29,576 nucleotides of DNA from NCBI GenBank assembly GCA_041674565.1, contig JBAYVQ010000003.1, positions 1-29,576 on the forward strand, written 5' to 3'. Below, piece by piece: positions 9,779 to 19,824 of this stretch. The stretch's first letter is position 1. Every line of letters starts with the position of its first letter. A program made the translations under genes and the position numbers. The notes below the pieces were generated by a model. It saw only the letters and a program-made list of their open reading frames with translations, was not told the origin of the DNA and did not search any database. This DNA is from CALMFT01 sp041674565 (GTDB taxonomy: Bacteria > Patescibacteriota > Gracilibacteria > Absconditabacterales > Absconditicoccaceae).

Positions 9779-11554
9779 TTAAAATCCACTTTGGAGTTCA
9801 AGCATTTTGGCATAGATTCATCAAGATGCTACGAGTATTTCGTGATTCCCGTCTTCTTTGATCTGACCGTCTTCTATAACCACGATCCTATCTGCTTTTT
9901 TGACCGTTTGCAACCTATGCGCGATAATCACGACAGTCTTTCACTGGAAAAGATTGTTCAACGCTTTGGTAACTTCTTCTTCCGCAAAACTGTCTAGGGC
10001 GCTGGTAGGTTCATCTAATATAATTATTTGTGGGTTTTTTAACATGAGTTTTGCGATAGCCAATCTTTGCTTTTGCCCACCAGAGAGCTTTACTCCTTTT
10101 TCTCCAATTTGAGTATCAAGTTGGTCAGGAAATGTAGAGATAAACTGACACTGAGCGAGTTCGATAACTGTGTTTATTTGTTCTTCTATCTTCTGCTTGG
10201 GTTGATTATCAGGCATCCCATACAGCAGATTTTCCATTATGCTTCCATCAAACACGGATGGCTCTTGCGTGAGATAGCCAATATGTTGGTAGTATGACTT
10301 GAGATTGATATGATTATTTGATCAGTCTTTGTTGGGTAGTTCTTGTCCGTCTACGCTTACGATTCATCATGTGGGATGTAGATAACCTGTGATAAGTTTT
10401 ACCAGCGTTGTTTTACCAGATCCGCTACTACCTACCAGTGCTGTCTTTGTTCCTCCTTGTATAGTGAGGTTGAAGTCAGTGAATACGCTATTTCCTTTGT
10501 CATACTGAAATGCTATATGTTGGAGACTGATATTCCCTTGGCGGAACATAAAATCTTTGCCCGTATCATATCATACAATGGGAGGTGTTTTGTCTATGGT
10601 ATCTCGTAGTTTATGCAGGTCAACAAACTTGCTCGGTAGCCTCTCAAATCATTCCGTGATGTTGCTAATCGCTTGTGATACGTATCCTGTTGCCGTCCAC
10701 AATCATACGAATTCAGGTAGCGTACTTGTGTTATTTCGTATAGTGTAACCTGCGATAAGGAGTAAGACCGTTTTGAAGGTTTCAGTAGTGAGGGATGGGA
10801 TATTGAACGCAAGAAACTCCCATATTCTAACTTTTTGTGCTACTTTTATGGTTTGTCCTACTAGTTGTTGATAGTGTTCTCGCTCAGAATTGATTTTATT
10901 GTTCTGCAGTATTTCAAATTTGTTCATAAAAAATTTCGTTTTTAGCTTTTGTTTGCCTATTTCGAGCTCTTTTATTTCTGTTCTGTATTTTTTAGTTTGA
11001 CGTGAAAATCGTATTAATACTGGTACTAGCACTATGATTACTATCAAAGCTACCAATGAATACGTTCTATTGATTTGATAGATAAACAAAAATGCTCAGT
11101 ATACCGATATAGCTTGTCTAAATATAGTTGATGCGAAAAAATCTAATAATTCCGCCCACGCCCACGCCCCACTATTTACGATTTGTGTTAGTTTGCCTGT
11201 TCACATATGCTCGGCTGTCGCATGGTTCATGGTAAAAAACTTTTTCAAGTACTGTCCATAAATATTGCTTGTGGTGAGATGCCGTCATGTTATGCTATAG
11301 TTCCTAAACAGGAACCTAATAACAAACCAGGTGATAACGCAGCTAAAGAAGATTATTGTGTAGTATAATGCTTGTGGGTTATAAGTTTTTGTTTGTTGAG
11401 CTATTTCAAACTGTTTAATAAATGCTGAAAATAACCGTGGCGTAAAGTATCCCCAAGCACCACCTAGTACACTCAGTAAAAACATAACTGAGTAATACTT
11501 TGACAATCACCTCATAGGGGAGAAAAATTTCCTTAAGCTTTGTAGTCTGCTCAT
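9779..11554 (-). CDS. ABC exporter half-transporter (membrane domain fused to ATPase)
   Basis: The protein has 591 residues, the normal length for an MsbA/MDR-type half-transporter that works as a dimer. The N-terminal half is a polytopic membrane domain (for example SVMFLLSVLGGAWGYF, TIIFFSCVITWFVIRFLF, LVALIVIIVLVPVLI). The C-terminal half has all ABC motifs: Walker A GSSGSGKTT at about 375-383, signature LSGGQKQR at about 490-497, Walker B IIILDEPTSALDS with acidic residues near 514-515, and the switch His in VVIIAHR near 546. The start ATG 11554 follows an in-frame TAG, so it cannot extend beyond that stop. TGA glycines restore continuity at 9941, 10703, 11201, 11285 and others. A promoter lies just upstream. 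The substrate is unknown; lipids, peptides or drugs are typical of the family. Confidence 0.92.
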
Positions 11555-11590
11555 GAAATGCGCGAGGTAACGATAAAAATTACCATACTA

Positions 11591-11619
11591 ATGATATGGT
11601 TGTCCGAGAAGAAAGTCAA
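11591..11619 (-). promoter_or_regulatory. Promoter for the ABC exporter gene
   Basis: On the - strand, TTGACT (11619-11614), a 17-base spacer and TATCAT (11596-11591) lie in the 75-base gap between gltX and the ABC gene. Transcription would start about 30 bases before the ATG, giving the last two genes their own expression. Confidence 0.5.
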
Positions 11620-11629
11620 GAAATGCACG

Positions 11630-13411
11630 CTATGCTTGTAGTCTTTTTAAGACTTTATCTTTGCCCAATGTGATGATCATCTTATAGATATCTGGTGTAT
11701 TGGCAGACCCGTAAAGCGCTATTCTAAAGATCATGGCGAGATCACCTACTTTGGCGATATATCATCACTCTTTAAACTCTGCATTGTTGGCTGCGACGCC
11801 AAATGGCTTACCAAATTGTTTGAGATCTTCGAACCATTCTTCTTGAGTTTTGTTGGTATTGCCATCGGCATCTCGAAATACTGTTTCCAGATAGGTCGTA
11901 TAAGCTGAAAGGATTGCTTGTCTCTGCTGTGTACTGAAAACAACTGGAAACAAACTTGTATCCACAGCAATGTCATCAAGAAATGGTCTAATGTCATCAA
12001 GAAATGGTCTAATGTAGTCCAAGATATCTTGGTATGTGATATGTAATTTTTTGTCACGATCAAAGTTCAGTATATCAACAATGTAATTTTTTGTCTTGCG
12101 AAATTCGGTCTCGTCATCTCTTGTCTCATCCAGTATTTTGATACGTGGGCCTTGAAATGTGTCCCAGTAGAAAGACAACGTCCCACTAAGTACAGATGTA
12201 TTTTCGTTGTTATCTAGTGGTGCTATCGCTAGGTATTCAGCGCAGATATGGCGAAGTTTATCCATATCGAAAATAGCACCAGCGGTGTTGCATTTATCCA
12301 ATGATACTTGAAATTCTTTGTAAGAGACATACAGTTGTGTCTGATTTTTTTCTTTCCATCGATCCTCAAAGTTACTATTGAGTAAGCACATGAGATATGT
12401 TTTTATCCCTTCTGCTGGATAACCTGCATCAATCAGTGTTTGCACATCAGCTTCAGGATCTTTTCTTTTGCTGAGTTTGCGTCTATTGCCGTTGTCGAGC
12501 TTTTGGATAGGAGAGTTGTGATTGTAGGATCGTTGGGGTTTAGTGAAAACTCATGCAAAACCACTGAAAAGTTGGATATGTAAGGGCACGCTAGCAAGCC
12601 ACTCATCAGCTCTGATGACATGAGTAGTGCCCATAAGGTAATCATCTACAACATGCGCGAGATGATAAGAAGGAAATCCATCTGACTTGAGTAGTATGTG
12701 GTCAATATAATTTGCTTGCATCTCTACGGTTCATTTGATGCCATCTTCAAATGTTATTTTCTCATCCAGATTAGCAGTTGCTTTTCGTCTGATGACATAG
12801 GGGTCGCCGTTGTTGATTCTGCTTATTATTTCTTCTTCTGAAAGATTGCGAGAGAGTGCGTATTGAGCATATACACCAGTAGCTTGTTTGCTCAACTGCT
12901 GACTAGTCCTGAGATTCTCCAGTTCTTGCGGGGTCATGAAGCACACATATGCTTGATCAGTTTCCAAAAGGTATTTAACGAATGATTTATATATATCTAA
13001 TCTTTGTGATTGAACGTATGGTCCATACTTGCCAACAGATTCTAGTCTTCGTTTGCCATCTTCTTTTGGGAGAGCGAGCTTCTCGCCTTCATCATATTCT
13101 ATATCAAAAAATGTTAGCCCATTGATAATGGAGAAAATTCCTCACGTTTGTGTATCATGATCGGTAGTGTTTCTTGCTTGATCAGTATCTTCTATCCTTA
13201 CCATGAATATTCATCATGATTGGTGTGCCAATTTTTCATTCAATAATCCAGTATATACACTACCAATGTGTAAAAACCCTGTAGGACTTGGAGCTATACG
13301 AGTTACGATTTGCTTATCAGGTCTGCGTGGATAGCGATCCAAGATACTTTGTATAGTTTCTAGTTGTTTTGATTCTTTGGAAAAGACAAACTCTGCAATG
13401 GTAGACGACAT
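11630..13411 (-). CDS. gltX: Glutamyl-tRNA synthetase
   Basis: The protein has 593 residues and is a class I synthetase that charges tRNA(Glu) with glutamate. The ATP-binding HIGH motif appears as HIGS (residues 48-51) inside TRIAPSPTGFLHIGS. GGIFMVRIEDTD follows, and its Gly-Gly pair is encoded by TGA TGA. GPYVQSQRLDIY and HVIRADEWLAS are also typical. The KMSKS loop is KLSKR (312-316). The C-terminal region ends in the usual anticodon-domain style (RIALYGSANTPDIYKMI). The protein is about 100 residues longer than most bacterial homologues. About 33 of these precede the catalytic core, and seven come from the 21-bp duplication at 11969-12010. Its ATG overlaps the TAA of the upstream gene by one base, so translation is probably coupled. 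Discriminating versus non-discriminating charging cannot be judged. Confidence 0.95.
11969..12010. repeat. 21-bp perfect tandem duplication inside gltX
   Basis: AATGTCATCAAGAAATGGTC plus T occurs twice in direct succession (11969-11989 and 11990-12010). It is in frame and duplicates seven residues, giving IRPFLDDIRPFLDDI in the C-terminal half of glutamyl-tRNA synthetase. Confidence 0.9.
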
Positions 13412-14130
13412 TAATGACTAAGTAGATCGTAAATATCTTCAATCGCAGTGTTTTCGAACGTGTACTGCGAGAGTGGTATTGATAGTTTTTTCTTGACGAT
13501 AATCAAATCAGCAAGCGCGTCAAGACCCTGTCATTGCTCATTGTTTTCTCGTTCTTTAGCCCTCATTATGATGCTTCGTTGTAGCTGCATATCTTTTTCT
13601 TCTGGGTCCAAGGCTCTATAGATATCTACTGCTATGTTGATAGTAGCACGCTGCTGTTCTTGTTTTTTTCGCAGTCCGATGGTGATAACTCTTTTTGGTA
13701 CTTCGCGCGCAAGGTCAGTAATTCTTGCGATGAAGTTATCTAGTTTGATTTTCCTGTCAGGTAAAGAGCCATGAAATATGTCGAAGACATTGAGCTGAGT
13801 ATTTCTATTATGGAATTCACTCCTTAGTAATCAGACAGAGAGAGTGCTATTGGGATCTTGGTGAAATTGTAATGTTGGGGTGAGAGCTTGTAAGAAATAG
13901 TTGTGTAATATTGCGACTTGATTTGCTGTTGTCTCTTGCGCGAATAGTTCTGGATTTTCATACTTGAGACCAAAATAGTTCGCTATCTCGTAAATGGCAT
14001 AGATTTTTTTGCTCTCATTTATTGTTTCCTGCAAATCTTCCAAAGCTCTATTAATGCCGTTTGTTCGGTGTGTCCGATCGTAGTTTTCTGGTATCTGATT
14101 CACCTTCCCTATGTGTTTTCTCTTGGCCAT
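13411..14130 (-). CDS. Hypothetical protein upstream of gltX
   Basis: The protein has 239 residues and no recognisable family. The N-terminus is basic (MAKRKHIGKVNQIPENYDRT). The rest alternates charged helices, including a region rich in Arg/Lys/Glu/Gln (GLRKKQEQQRATINIAVDIY, then SIIMRAKEREN). There are no membrane segments. Two TGA codons (13831 and 13531 on this strand) join what would otherwise be fragments. The stop TAA overlaps the gltX start as TAATG, so the two genes are translated together. A small RNA-linked or regulatory protein is conceivable from the basic character and position, but nothing shows it. The gene starts 87 bases after ung ends, behind a dyad that overlaps a possible -10 box. 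Confidence 0.72.
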
Positions 14131-14148
14131 CGTGTATTGACGAATATA

Positions 14149-14171
14149 AATATGTAGTTATAGTACATATT
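14149..14171. promoter_or_regulatory. Perfect 8-bp inverted repeat upstream of the gltX operon
   Basis: AATATGTA and TACATATT are exact reverse complements around a seven-base spacer. On the - strand the spacer reads CTATAAC, which contains a -10-like TATAAC. The repeat sits about 20 bases before the ATG at 14130, so it could be an operator over the promoter or a leader hairpin. Confidence 0.35.
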
Positions 14172-14217
14172 CTATTTGTCTTTTCCACTGATTTATAATG
14201 ATATAATCTGAAATGAT

Positions 14218-14898
14218 CTACAGCCATTGTATAGGCTTTTTACTCTTGCTTTGTAGATACTCGTTACATAGTTTGAAGTGATTGCACCCAAATCGACCTT
14301 TGTAGGCAGACAGTGGAGACGGATGTGCCGCTGTGAGTATCAAGTGTTTGTGATTATCTATAAGTTTAGATTTAGATATAGCGAAATTTCACCATAACAT
14401 GAACACCAGTCACTCTTTTTGTGCTGATAAGGTTGCGATGATATGATCGGTAAACTGTTCTCGGCCTATCTTAGCGTGAGAAAGTGGTCTACCTGCTTCT
14501 ACACTCAGGAAGCTATTGAGCAATAATATTCACTGATTAGCCCAGGGACTGAGATTGCCGCTGCTAAAATTTGCTTTGTGATCCGGGTATTCTTGTTCTA
14601 GTTCCTTGTAGATATTGAGTAAGGAGGGTGGTGGCGTGACGCCATCTGGCACTGAAAAACACAATCCATGTGCTTGTCCTACTCCGTGGTAAGGATCTTG
14701 GCCCAGGATGACTACCTTGGTAGCGTCTCGTGGAGACAACTCAAATGCCTTGAACATATTTGCTCACGCTGGATAGATTACTCTGCCAGTTTGTTTCTCT
14801 TGTTTGAGAAATGATATGATATGCTGAAAATAGCTTGTTTGAAACTGATCTTCAAGATGCGGATATCGTGAATCGTGTATCTGGACTAGTTTACTCAT
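14218..14898 (-). CDS. ung: Uracil-DNA glycosylase
   Basis: The protein has 226 residues, the full family length. It removes uracil from DNA at the start of base excision repair. Family 1 motifs are intact: the catalytic water-activating loop GQDPYHG (residues 66-72, Asp68), then PPPSLLNIYKEL, WANQGILLLN (its Gly encoded by TGA at 14530) and SVEAGRPLSHAKIG. The leucine-loop motif is AAHPSPLSAYKGRFG, with its catalytic His. The protein ends in PIQWL, as usual for the family. Its ATG is four bases after the SixA-like gene ends, so both are probably on one transcript. There is no signal peptide; it acts in the cytoplasm. Confidence 0.96.
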
Positions 14899-14902
14899 GG
14901 TT

Positions 14903-15334
14903 TTATTGTGGTGTAAAAGTATGTATGATATATCATGCTTTGGGGAGCTTGGATGGTGGTTTATCCATGAGTATGTGACATAACTCTAAGAGCTCAGGAT
15001 TGTGACCCACAATCATGACACAGCGAAATGATTGATAGTAGGCTAAGGTTTCGAGCCATTTCTGGACGCCGCAGCGGTAGAGATTGGAATCTACGACAAT
15101 GCTGTTGGGTGGCACCTCTAGTTCACGTCCTATAATAACTGCTGTATGATACGCTCTGGGAGCTGCGCTGGTGATGATAATCGTTGGTTTGATATGTTTG
15201 TCATGCAATTCTTGAGCAGTCTTACGTGCTTGTTTTACGCCTGTACTTGTAAGATCCCTATATCGATCATGTCCCTTGTGTTTCAACTTGTCTACTGCTT
15301 GGGCATGGCGTACGACAACGAGTTGCTGAGTCAT
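14903..15334 (-). CDS. SixA-like histidine phosphatase
   Basis: The protein has 143 residues. It belongs to the small branch of the histidine phosphatase (phosphoglycerate mutase-like) superfamily. The phospho-accepting motif RHA is at residues 9-11 (LVVVRHAQAVD), followed by DRYRDLTSTGVKQARKTAQE, SAAPRAYHTA and the second catalytic His in MIVGHNPELLEL. SixA in enterobacteria removes phosphate from phosphohistidine proteins; the substrate here is unknown. TGA at 14933 is glycine and the gene ends at TAA 14903, giving a short tail (GYIIHTFTPQ). It lies 23 bases after the winged-helix gene and four before ung. Confidence 0.88.
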
Positions 15335-15357
15335 GTGCTGTGTGTACTAATAAATAG

Positions 15358-15882
15358 CTACGCATTTCTCACTACACTGAGCGCAAACTTATCGGCCATC
15401 TTCGTTCTCTTTTCGAACTCTTCGGCTGGCATAAATACCAAGTATGCGGGATCTATCATATAGAGCTTGAGTAGATTGGTTATGGCTGCTTTGAGTTGTT
15501 CTAGTGGTTCTTCGGCAGATTGATGATGTAGGATGACGAGATCTACTTCTATATTTCTATCAAATACCTTGCCCAGGTAATATTTGGTTATGAATTCAAA
15601 CTGAGCGAGAGTCTTTTTAGTATCGTGTTTGAGGCTTCAGATGATGAGTTTACGGATCTCTTCATAAATACCATCTGCTATCCTAATGGATCGTTTTTCT
15701 GGTGTTTTATCAATTACGAGTACTTCAGCTTCTTCTAGCGAATCAATTTGCTTTTTGATACCAGGAAATGTCCATCCTAATTCGGATTCGAGGGCTCTGA
15801 TGCTTACTCCTTGCCTCCTGAAGACAAGATATTTCAAGATATCAGATTTTGTTTTACTGCCAAATAGCTTCTCGAGATTCAT
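15358..15882 (-). CDS. Winged-helix DNA-binding protein
   Basis: The protein has 174 residues. The first 75 look like a winged-helix domain: SDILKYLVFRRQGVSIRALE, then a recognition-helix-like FPGIKKQIDSLEEAEVLV, and a beta-wing before RIADGIYEEI. MNLEKLFGSKTKSDILKYL resembles the start of small regulators found next to nucleotidyltransferases or as stand-alone factors in candidate phyla. After TGA-glycine at 15637 there is a second, roughly 90-residue region (VDLVILHHQSAEEPLEQLKA, then LYMIDPAYLVFMPAEEF). That region may be an effector domain. It is the first gene of the - strand cluster, behind a clear promoter, and may regulate its own operon. Confidence 0.72.
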
Positions 15883-15905
15883 GATATGACCGCTAAATGA
15901 CTATC

Positions 15906-15933
15906 ACTATACTATTATTTGCGTTGTTTACAA
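15906..15933 (-). promoter_or_regulatory. Promoter of the winged-helix operon
   Basis: On the - strand, TTGTAA (15933-15928), a 16-base spacer and TATAGT (15911-15906) lie just after the terminator of the upstream gene. The leader would be about 17 bases. Confidence 0.5.
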
Positions 15934-15934
15934 G

Positions 15935-15984
15935 AAAAAATCCCCAGGCTCTGTATATGAATTATATGAAGATAACCTGAGGAT
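15935..15984 (-). terminator. Intrinsic terminator of the large membrane protein gene
   Basis: On the - strand, ATCCTCAGG (15984-15976) pairs with CCTGGGGAT (15948-15940) with one G-T pair and a 27-base loop. A T run follows directly (15939-15935). It starts 17 bases after the TAA at 16001. Confidence 0.7.
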
Positions 15985-16000
15985 ATGTGATTGTTGTTTG

Positions 16001-19000
16001 TTACTTGACTTCAAATACGATAATTTGAGACCCTCCCCCTAGTGATTGAGATATGATACTGTTAGCAACTGAAGCGAATTGCTGTGGCTGCTGATTGTAT
16101 GTAGTAAGTACATTGAGATAGTTTAGCAGTACGAACTTCTCATCTTGAGAGAGTTTTTTGACCTCTTCTACGATTGTAGGGAAGCCGTTTATTTTTGCTC
16201 TATTGAGGAGGATTTTGAGATTTTCTTCATCTACTACTTTACCATATACATCAGCGATATCCATCATTGCTTCACCATTTACGACTCTTTCAGTAAAGAT
16301 TTGTTCTAGTACTTGTATCATTTGTTGCTGATTCCCCCAAAATCTAACGGTGGCTAGCCTTGCCCTCAGCATAGCTAGGTCATCGTTACTTGATACGCCA
16401 AATTTATTTTTGAGATAATCTCATGATAAGCCGAAACCATACTTTGCTCACAGGTTGTTGCTGCTGTATAGGCTCAAATATCACGCGTTTGTCATTTTAC
16501 CAAGAGTACTAAATGTACCATCGGTTACTATTTTACCACTAGGATCAAACTTAGCGAAGAATCTTTCCATGAGCGAATTGTTTCATCATCCCATGACTAT
16601 GGTAGCGATATTTGGATCAATAATCATATATTTCAACTTCTTATCTTTGAGTCTTAAGTATGATTTGCACAGATTCCCATCTGAGAAGTTTGTCCACAAT
16701 TCTACAAGAAGTCCATCTCCCATCAACTTAGATTGTTTGTTTACTCGATATTGGAAATACGTTCCAGCGATTAGATTGATTTCATCTCCTGTCTGGGCAT
16801 TGATAGCATTGAGAGTTTTCTTGTAAAATGGGAATTGTAAATCGAGTATGTCTGTCCGCTTGTAAGGGAATTTTACTGTTACTGTTTGTTGTAGATTGTC
16901 ATCTATTTCTACGATTTGTCCGTTGCTATAAGAGTATTGTAAGAACGGTCATGTTCATCATTGAGAGGCTATTCTTACGAAGTTGAGTGACAGTTGGATG
17001 AGTCAGAATACGATAAACAATCCACAGAACAAATAAAACAATATGTGATTGTCTGCATGCTTGGATTTTGGATCATCTGGCTCATAAAGACTGTGCACAA
17101 ACAATACGAAACCAATAATTGTTCGAGTTATCAAACCAATACCGTACCAAATAATACCTCATCAGATTACTATCCAAAACAACCAACCTATTACTGCTAC
17201 CAGATTGGTAGTTCGCAATAATCTGTTGCGAGACCATAGCCCATATATAAGAGCAACTACCAAGAAGAATTGCATCATAAGCCACATGATGCCTATGTCG
17301 GTATAGTAAGAAGAAAGATTTTGCAGAGATCGATTGAAAGTTACATTGAGAGGCACGACTACTTTGTATGGTACCTCCACTGTAGATCCATTTTTGTAAA
17401 TGGTTTTATCGTGCCAGAAGTCGGTAAGGAGTTTTTGACTATCTGCTGTATGAGTAGATAGTGCTCCGTTTGCATATAGTTTGATGATGCTATCTACTAG
17501 TTCATATCCATCTGAACCAAAAGGTAACTTACCTAATAGTAACTTTGCATTTGCCTCGTTGAGGTTGGTAATAAGATCTTGATTTTCGCATATAATTTTT
17601 GCTGCTTTATTGATAGTAATGCAAGACTTATTGGGTACCAATACGCTTCGTCGAGGATTTGCAAAAGATTTTTGCCCGAAACCTACGTATCTTCAGACAT
17701 CTTCATTGTAACCGTCTCATGGAGCAGCAAGAAGAGAAGAATATAGATCTTTGGGATCTGATAATCATACATTCTTGAGGGAGCATTGCTCAAAATTGAG
17801 CTGAGCGACTGGAGCCGCAGGAGCCGCAACTTTTTCTTCTACTTTGGTGTCTGTGTTAATGATATCTGTCGCTCATGGTATATTTGCTTTGCCTCACAAT
17901 GCTTGAAGCACTCCATTGCTTGCTAACAGTATGGGTTTGTTATGCTTACCAAAGATAATCTCTTTGGGTAGGGTCTGTAAATCTGTTTGATTATGGTACA
18001 GTCTGAATGTTGCAATAGGTAATTTGAATAAAGCAATACCGATCACTAGAATCAGTACCCATCATGCAAGATGTTTTGCAACCTCTATCAGTCTTGGCCA
18101 ATAACTGTAAGAGTGCTTGTGTTGTCACTTTCCTAGTCACAATAAAGTAACCAATGTTCATCATCCCAGTCCCAGGATGTTGGCAAGTGGTTTACTGATA
18201 AATTTGTCTACACCATTGAGACCCAGGTTAGCAAAAATTGCCAATATAGCCAAAGATACTCACAACAGTACGATTCATCCCAAGATGAAACCTATAATAA
18301 GCAGTGCAAAATTCATCGCATCAAATAAGGCGGTTACCTTGCTTGCTATAGCAACAGCGAAAAATACTCAGCTTATATACAAATCATTGAGACCTTCTTT
18401 CTGACTAATGTTGTCAGTACTGTCCGTATTATATTTTTTGATAATGTAATCTATGTATCATAGTCCTGCATAAAGTCATAGACTACTGAGGTACATAATA
18501 GCAAAGTCTGTTTTGTTATCTACAAATACCAAGAATGCTCCCATACCGCTGGTAAGCCGAAGAATCTTAGCAAACCATCATAGTGTTTGTGTCAACTTTT
18601 TGTGATCCGCGTCTTTATTTTCTACTAGATGCAACACTTTATCAATAATACCGAGGGTGATAATGAAGGTGAAAATTGCTGTAAGATAATTCATCTCTAC
18701 TCCAAATGTATCAGGAGCTATCCAAAATCATGCCCCAAGACCTTTTACTAACGAAAAGAAGAATGTTACGAAGCTGAGATAAACAGGTATATATCAGGTA
18801 GGTTGAGCTATATTCCATGTATGCCCATAAGCGCTTGATATGGCATTGGGTATAAGCATATAGGCATGGTTTGCATCCCAGGCTGTTGGGTAAGGGATGT
18901 ATGCAAGCTTGAAACCTACAAAATAGTAAGCAAATGATACCAATAATAAGAAAATAACCACTCGATTGTAACCTCCTGATTTGTGTGCCATATAGACAGA

Positions 19001-19606
19001 CCTAACGCTTTGATTGATAGTGCTTGCTATAGATTTGAGTAGCGGGAGAGTTTTTCGTGTAAGATAGACCAATAATCAGACCTGTAACCAGTTGACCCAT
19101 CCATAGTATACATGCATCAATATAAGAAAATAATTGACACTCACAAAGGTAACAAATCATATTCCGAATGACATCAATATTTGTCTTCGTCCTCGCTCGC
19201 TGTTTGTGTATAATTTTTGGTGTATCCATGCTCCAATTCCCGTGAGAGCTGTAATAATTCCCAATCAGCATCAAAATACGATAGCACTATTTATAACTCG
19301 CATGATCGCTCCTGTCCCCAAGATGGTTTCTTTAACGCTTGCGTATAGTATCCCATATACCAATAATCCGATCCGCAATGACCAAGTGAGTCACTTGATG
19401 GTCGCGTTTTTTCGATATAGTAAGTAGATTACTGGTATTGCTGCACACACCAAGAGCGCGACTATCGTGTAGATGTTGGTAGTGTTGTTTAGCATATCGT
19501 AGTAGTACGTATGATTCGCCATATACTCTCTGAGGATCAGAGTACCAAACACAATAAGAAATACGTTACAGGCTCAAAGTATTCGCGTTTTCAAATTTGA
19601 TTTCAT
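16001..19606 (-). CDS. Very large polytopic membrane protein (1201 residues)
   Basis: The frame is open from ATG 19606 to TAA 16001 once TGA is glycine; dozens of TGA codons occur in it. The N-terminal half is strongly hydrophobic with roughly ten or more membrane segments (for example VFLIVFGTLIL, YTIVALLVCAAIPVIYLLY, VVIFLLLVSFAYYFVGF, NYLTAIFTFIITLGII). A loop near residue 240 reads IPYPTAWDANHAYML. An Ala/Pro-rich extracytoplasmic stretch follows, then a second membrane cluster (MWLMMQFFLVVALIYGL and ILFYLFCGLFIVFGLIQL). About 320 soluble residues complete the protein. A multi-span N-terminus with an acidic loop is reminiscent of GT-C glycosyltransferases, but the loop is far from the N-terminus and no signature motif is clear. 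I leave the function open. It ends at its own terminator and starts divergently from the giant protein gene. Confidence 0.78.
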
Positions 19607-19744
19607 GCGTTATGCTATAAGAATTAAAGTCAACAAAATACAGACTTCATAACCATTTGTTGTGGCTTTTCAACCTGGCTATATTTCATCTTGTAAATAA
19701 ACTTGACAGTATGACTATATGATGCGCAAAACTATGGTGTAAAT

Positions 19745-19773
19745 TTGTTTTTGAGTGTTTTGCTCAGTATAAT
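19745..19773 (+). promoter_or_regulatory. Promoter of the giant protein gene
   Basis: TTGTTT (19745-19750), a 17-base spacer and a perfect TATAAT (19768-19773) place the start of transcription near 19780, about 45 bases before ATG 19825. Confidence 0.5.
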
Positions 19774-19805
19774 AAGCTTGCTTACTTATATCAGCTTTTT
19801 TGATA

Positions 19806-19816
19806 GTCACTGTGAC
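19806..19816. promoter_or_regulatory. Dyad GTCACTGTGAC in the leader
   Basis: A perfect 5-bp inverted repeat around one T lies in the presumed 5' leader, 8 bases before the start codon of the giant protein gene. It could be an operator half-site pair; chance is also possible for so short a repeat. Confidence 0.25.
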
Positions 19817-19824
19817 CCTTTGTT

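Noticed and set aside
11969..12010. Direct repeat as a CRISPR or phage-type array
   Set aside because: There are only two copies with no spacer, and they lie in frame inside gltX.
18860..18905. Firm call of the large membrane protein as an oligosaccharyltransferase or PMT-type glycosyltransferase
   Set aside because: The WDANHAY loop is suggestive, but it is about 240 residues in, and no WWDYG- or DE-type signature is found. The evidence is too thin.
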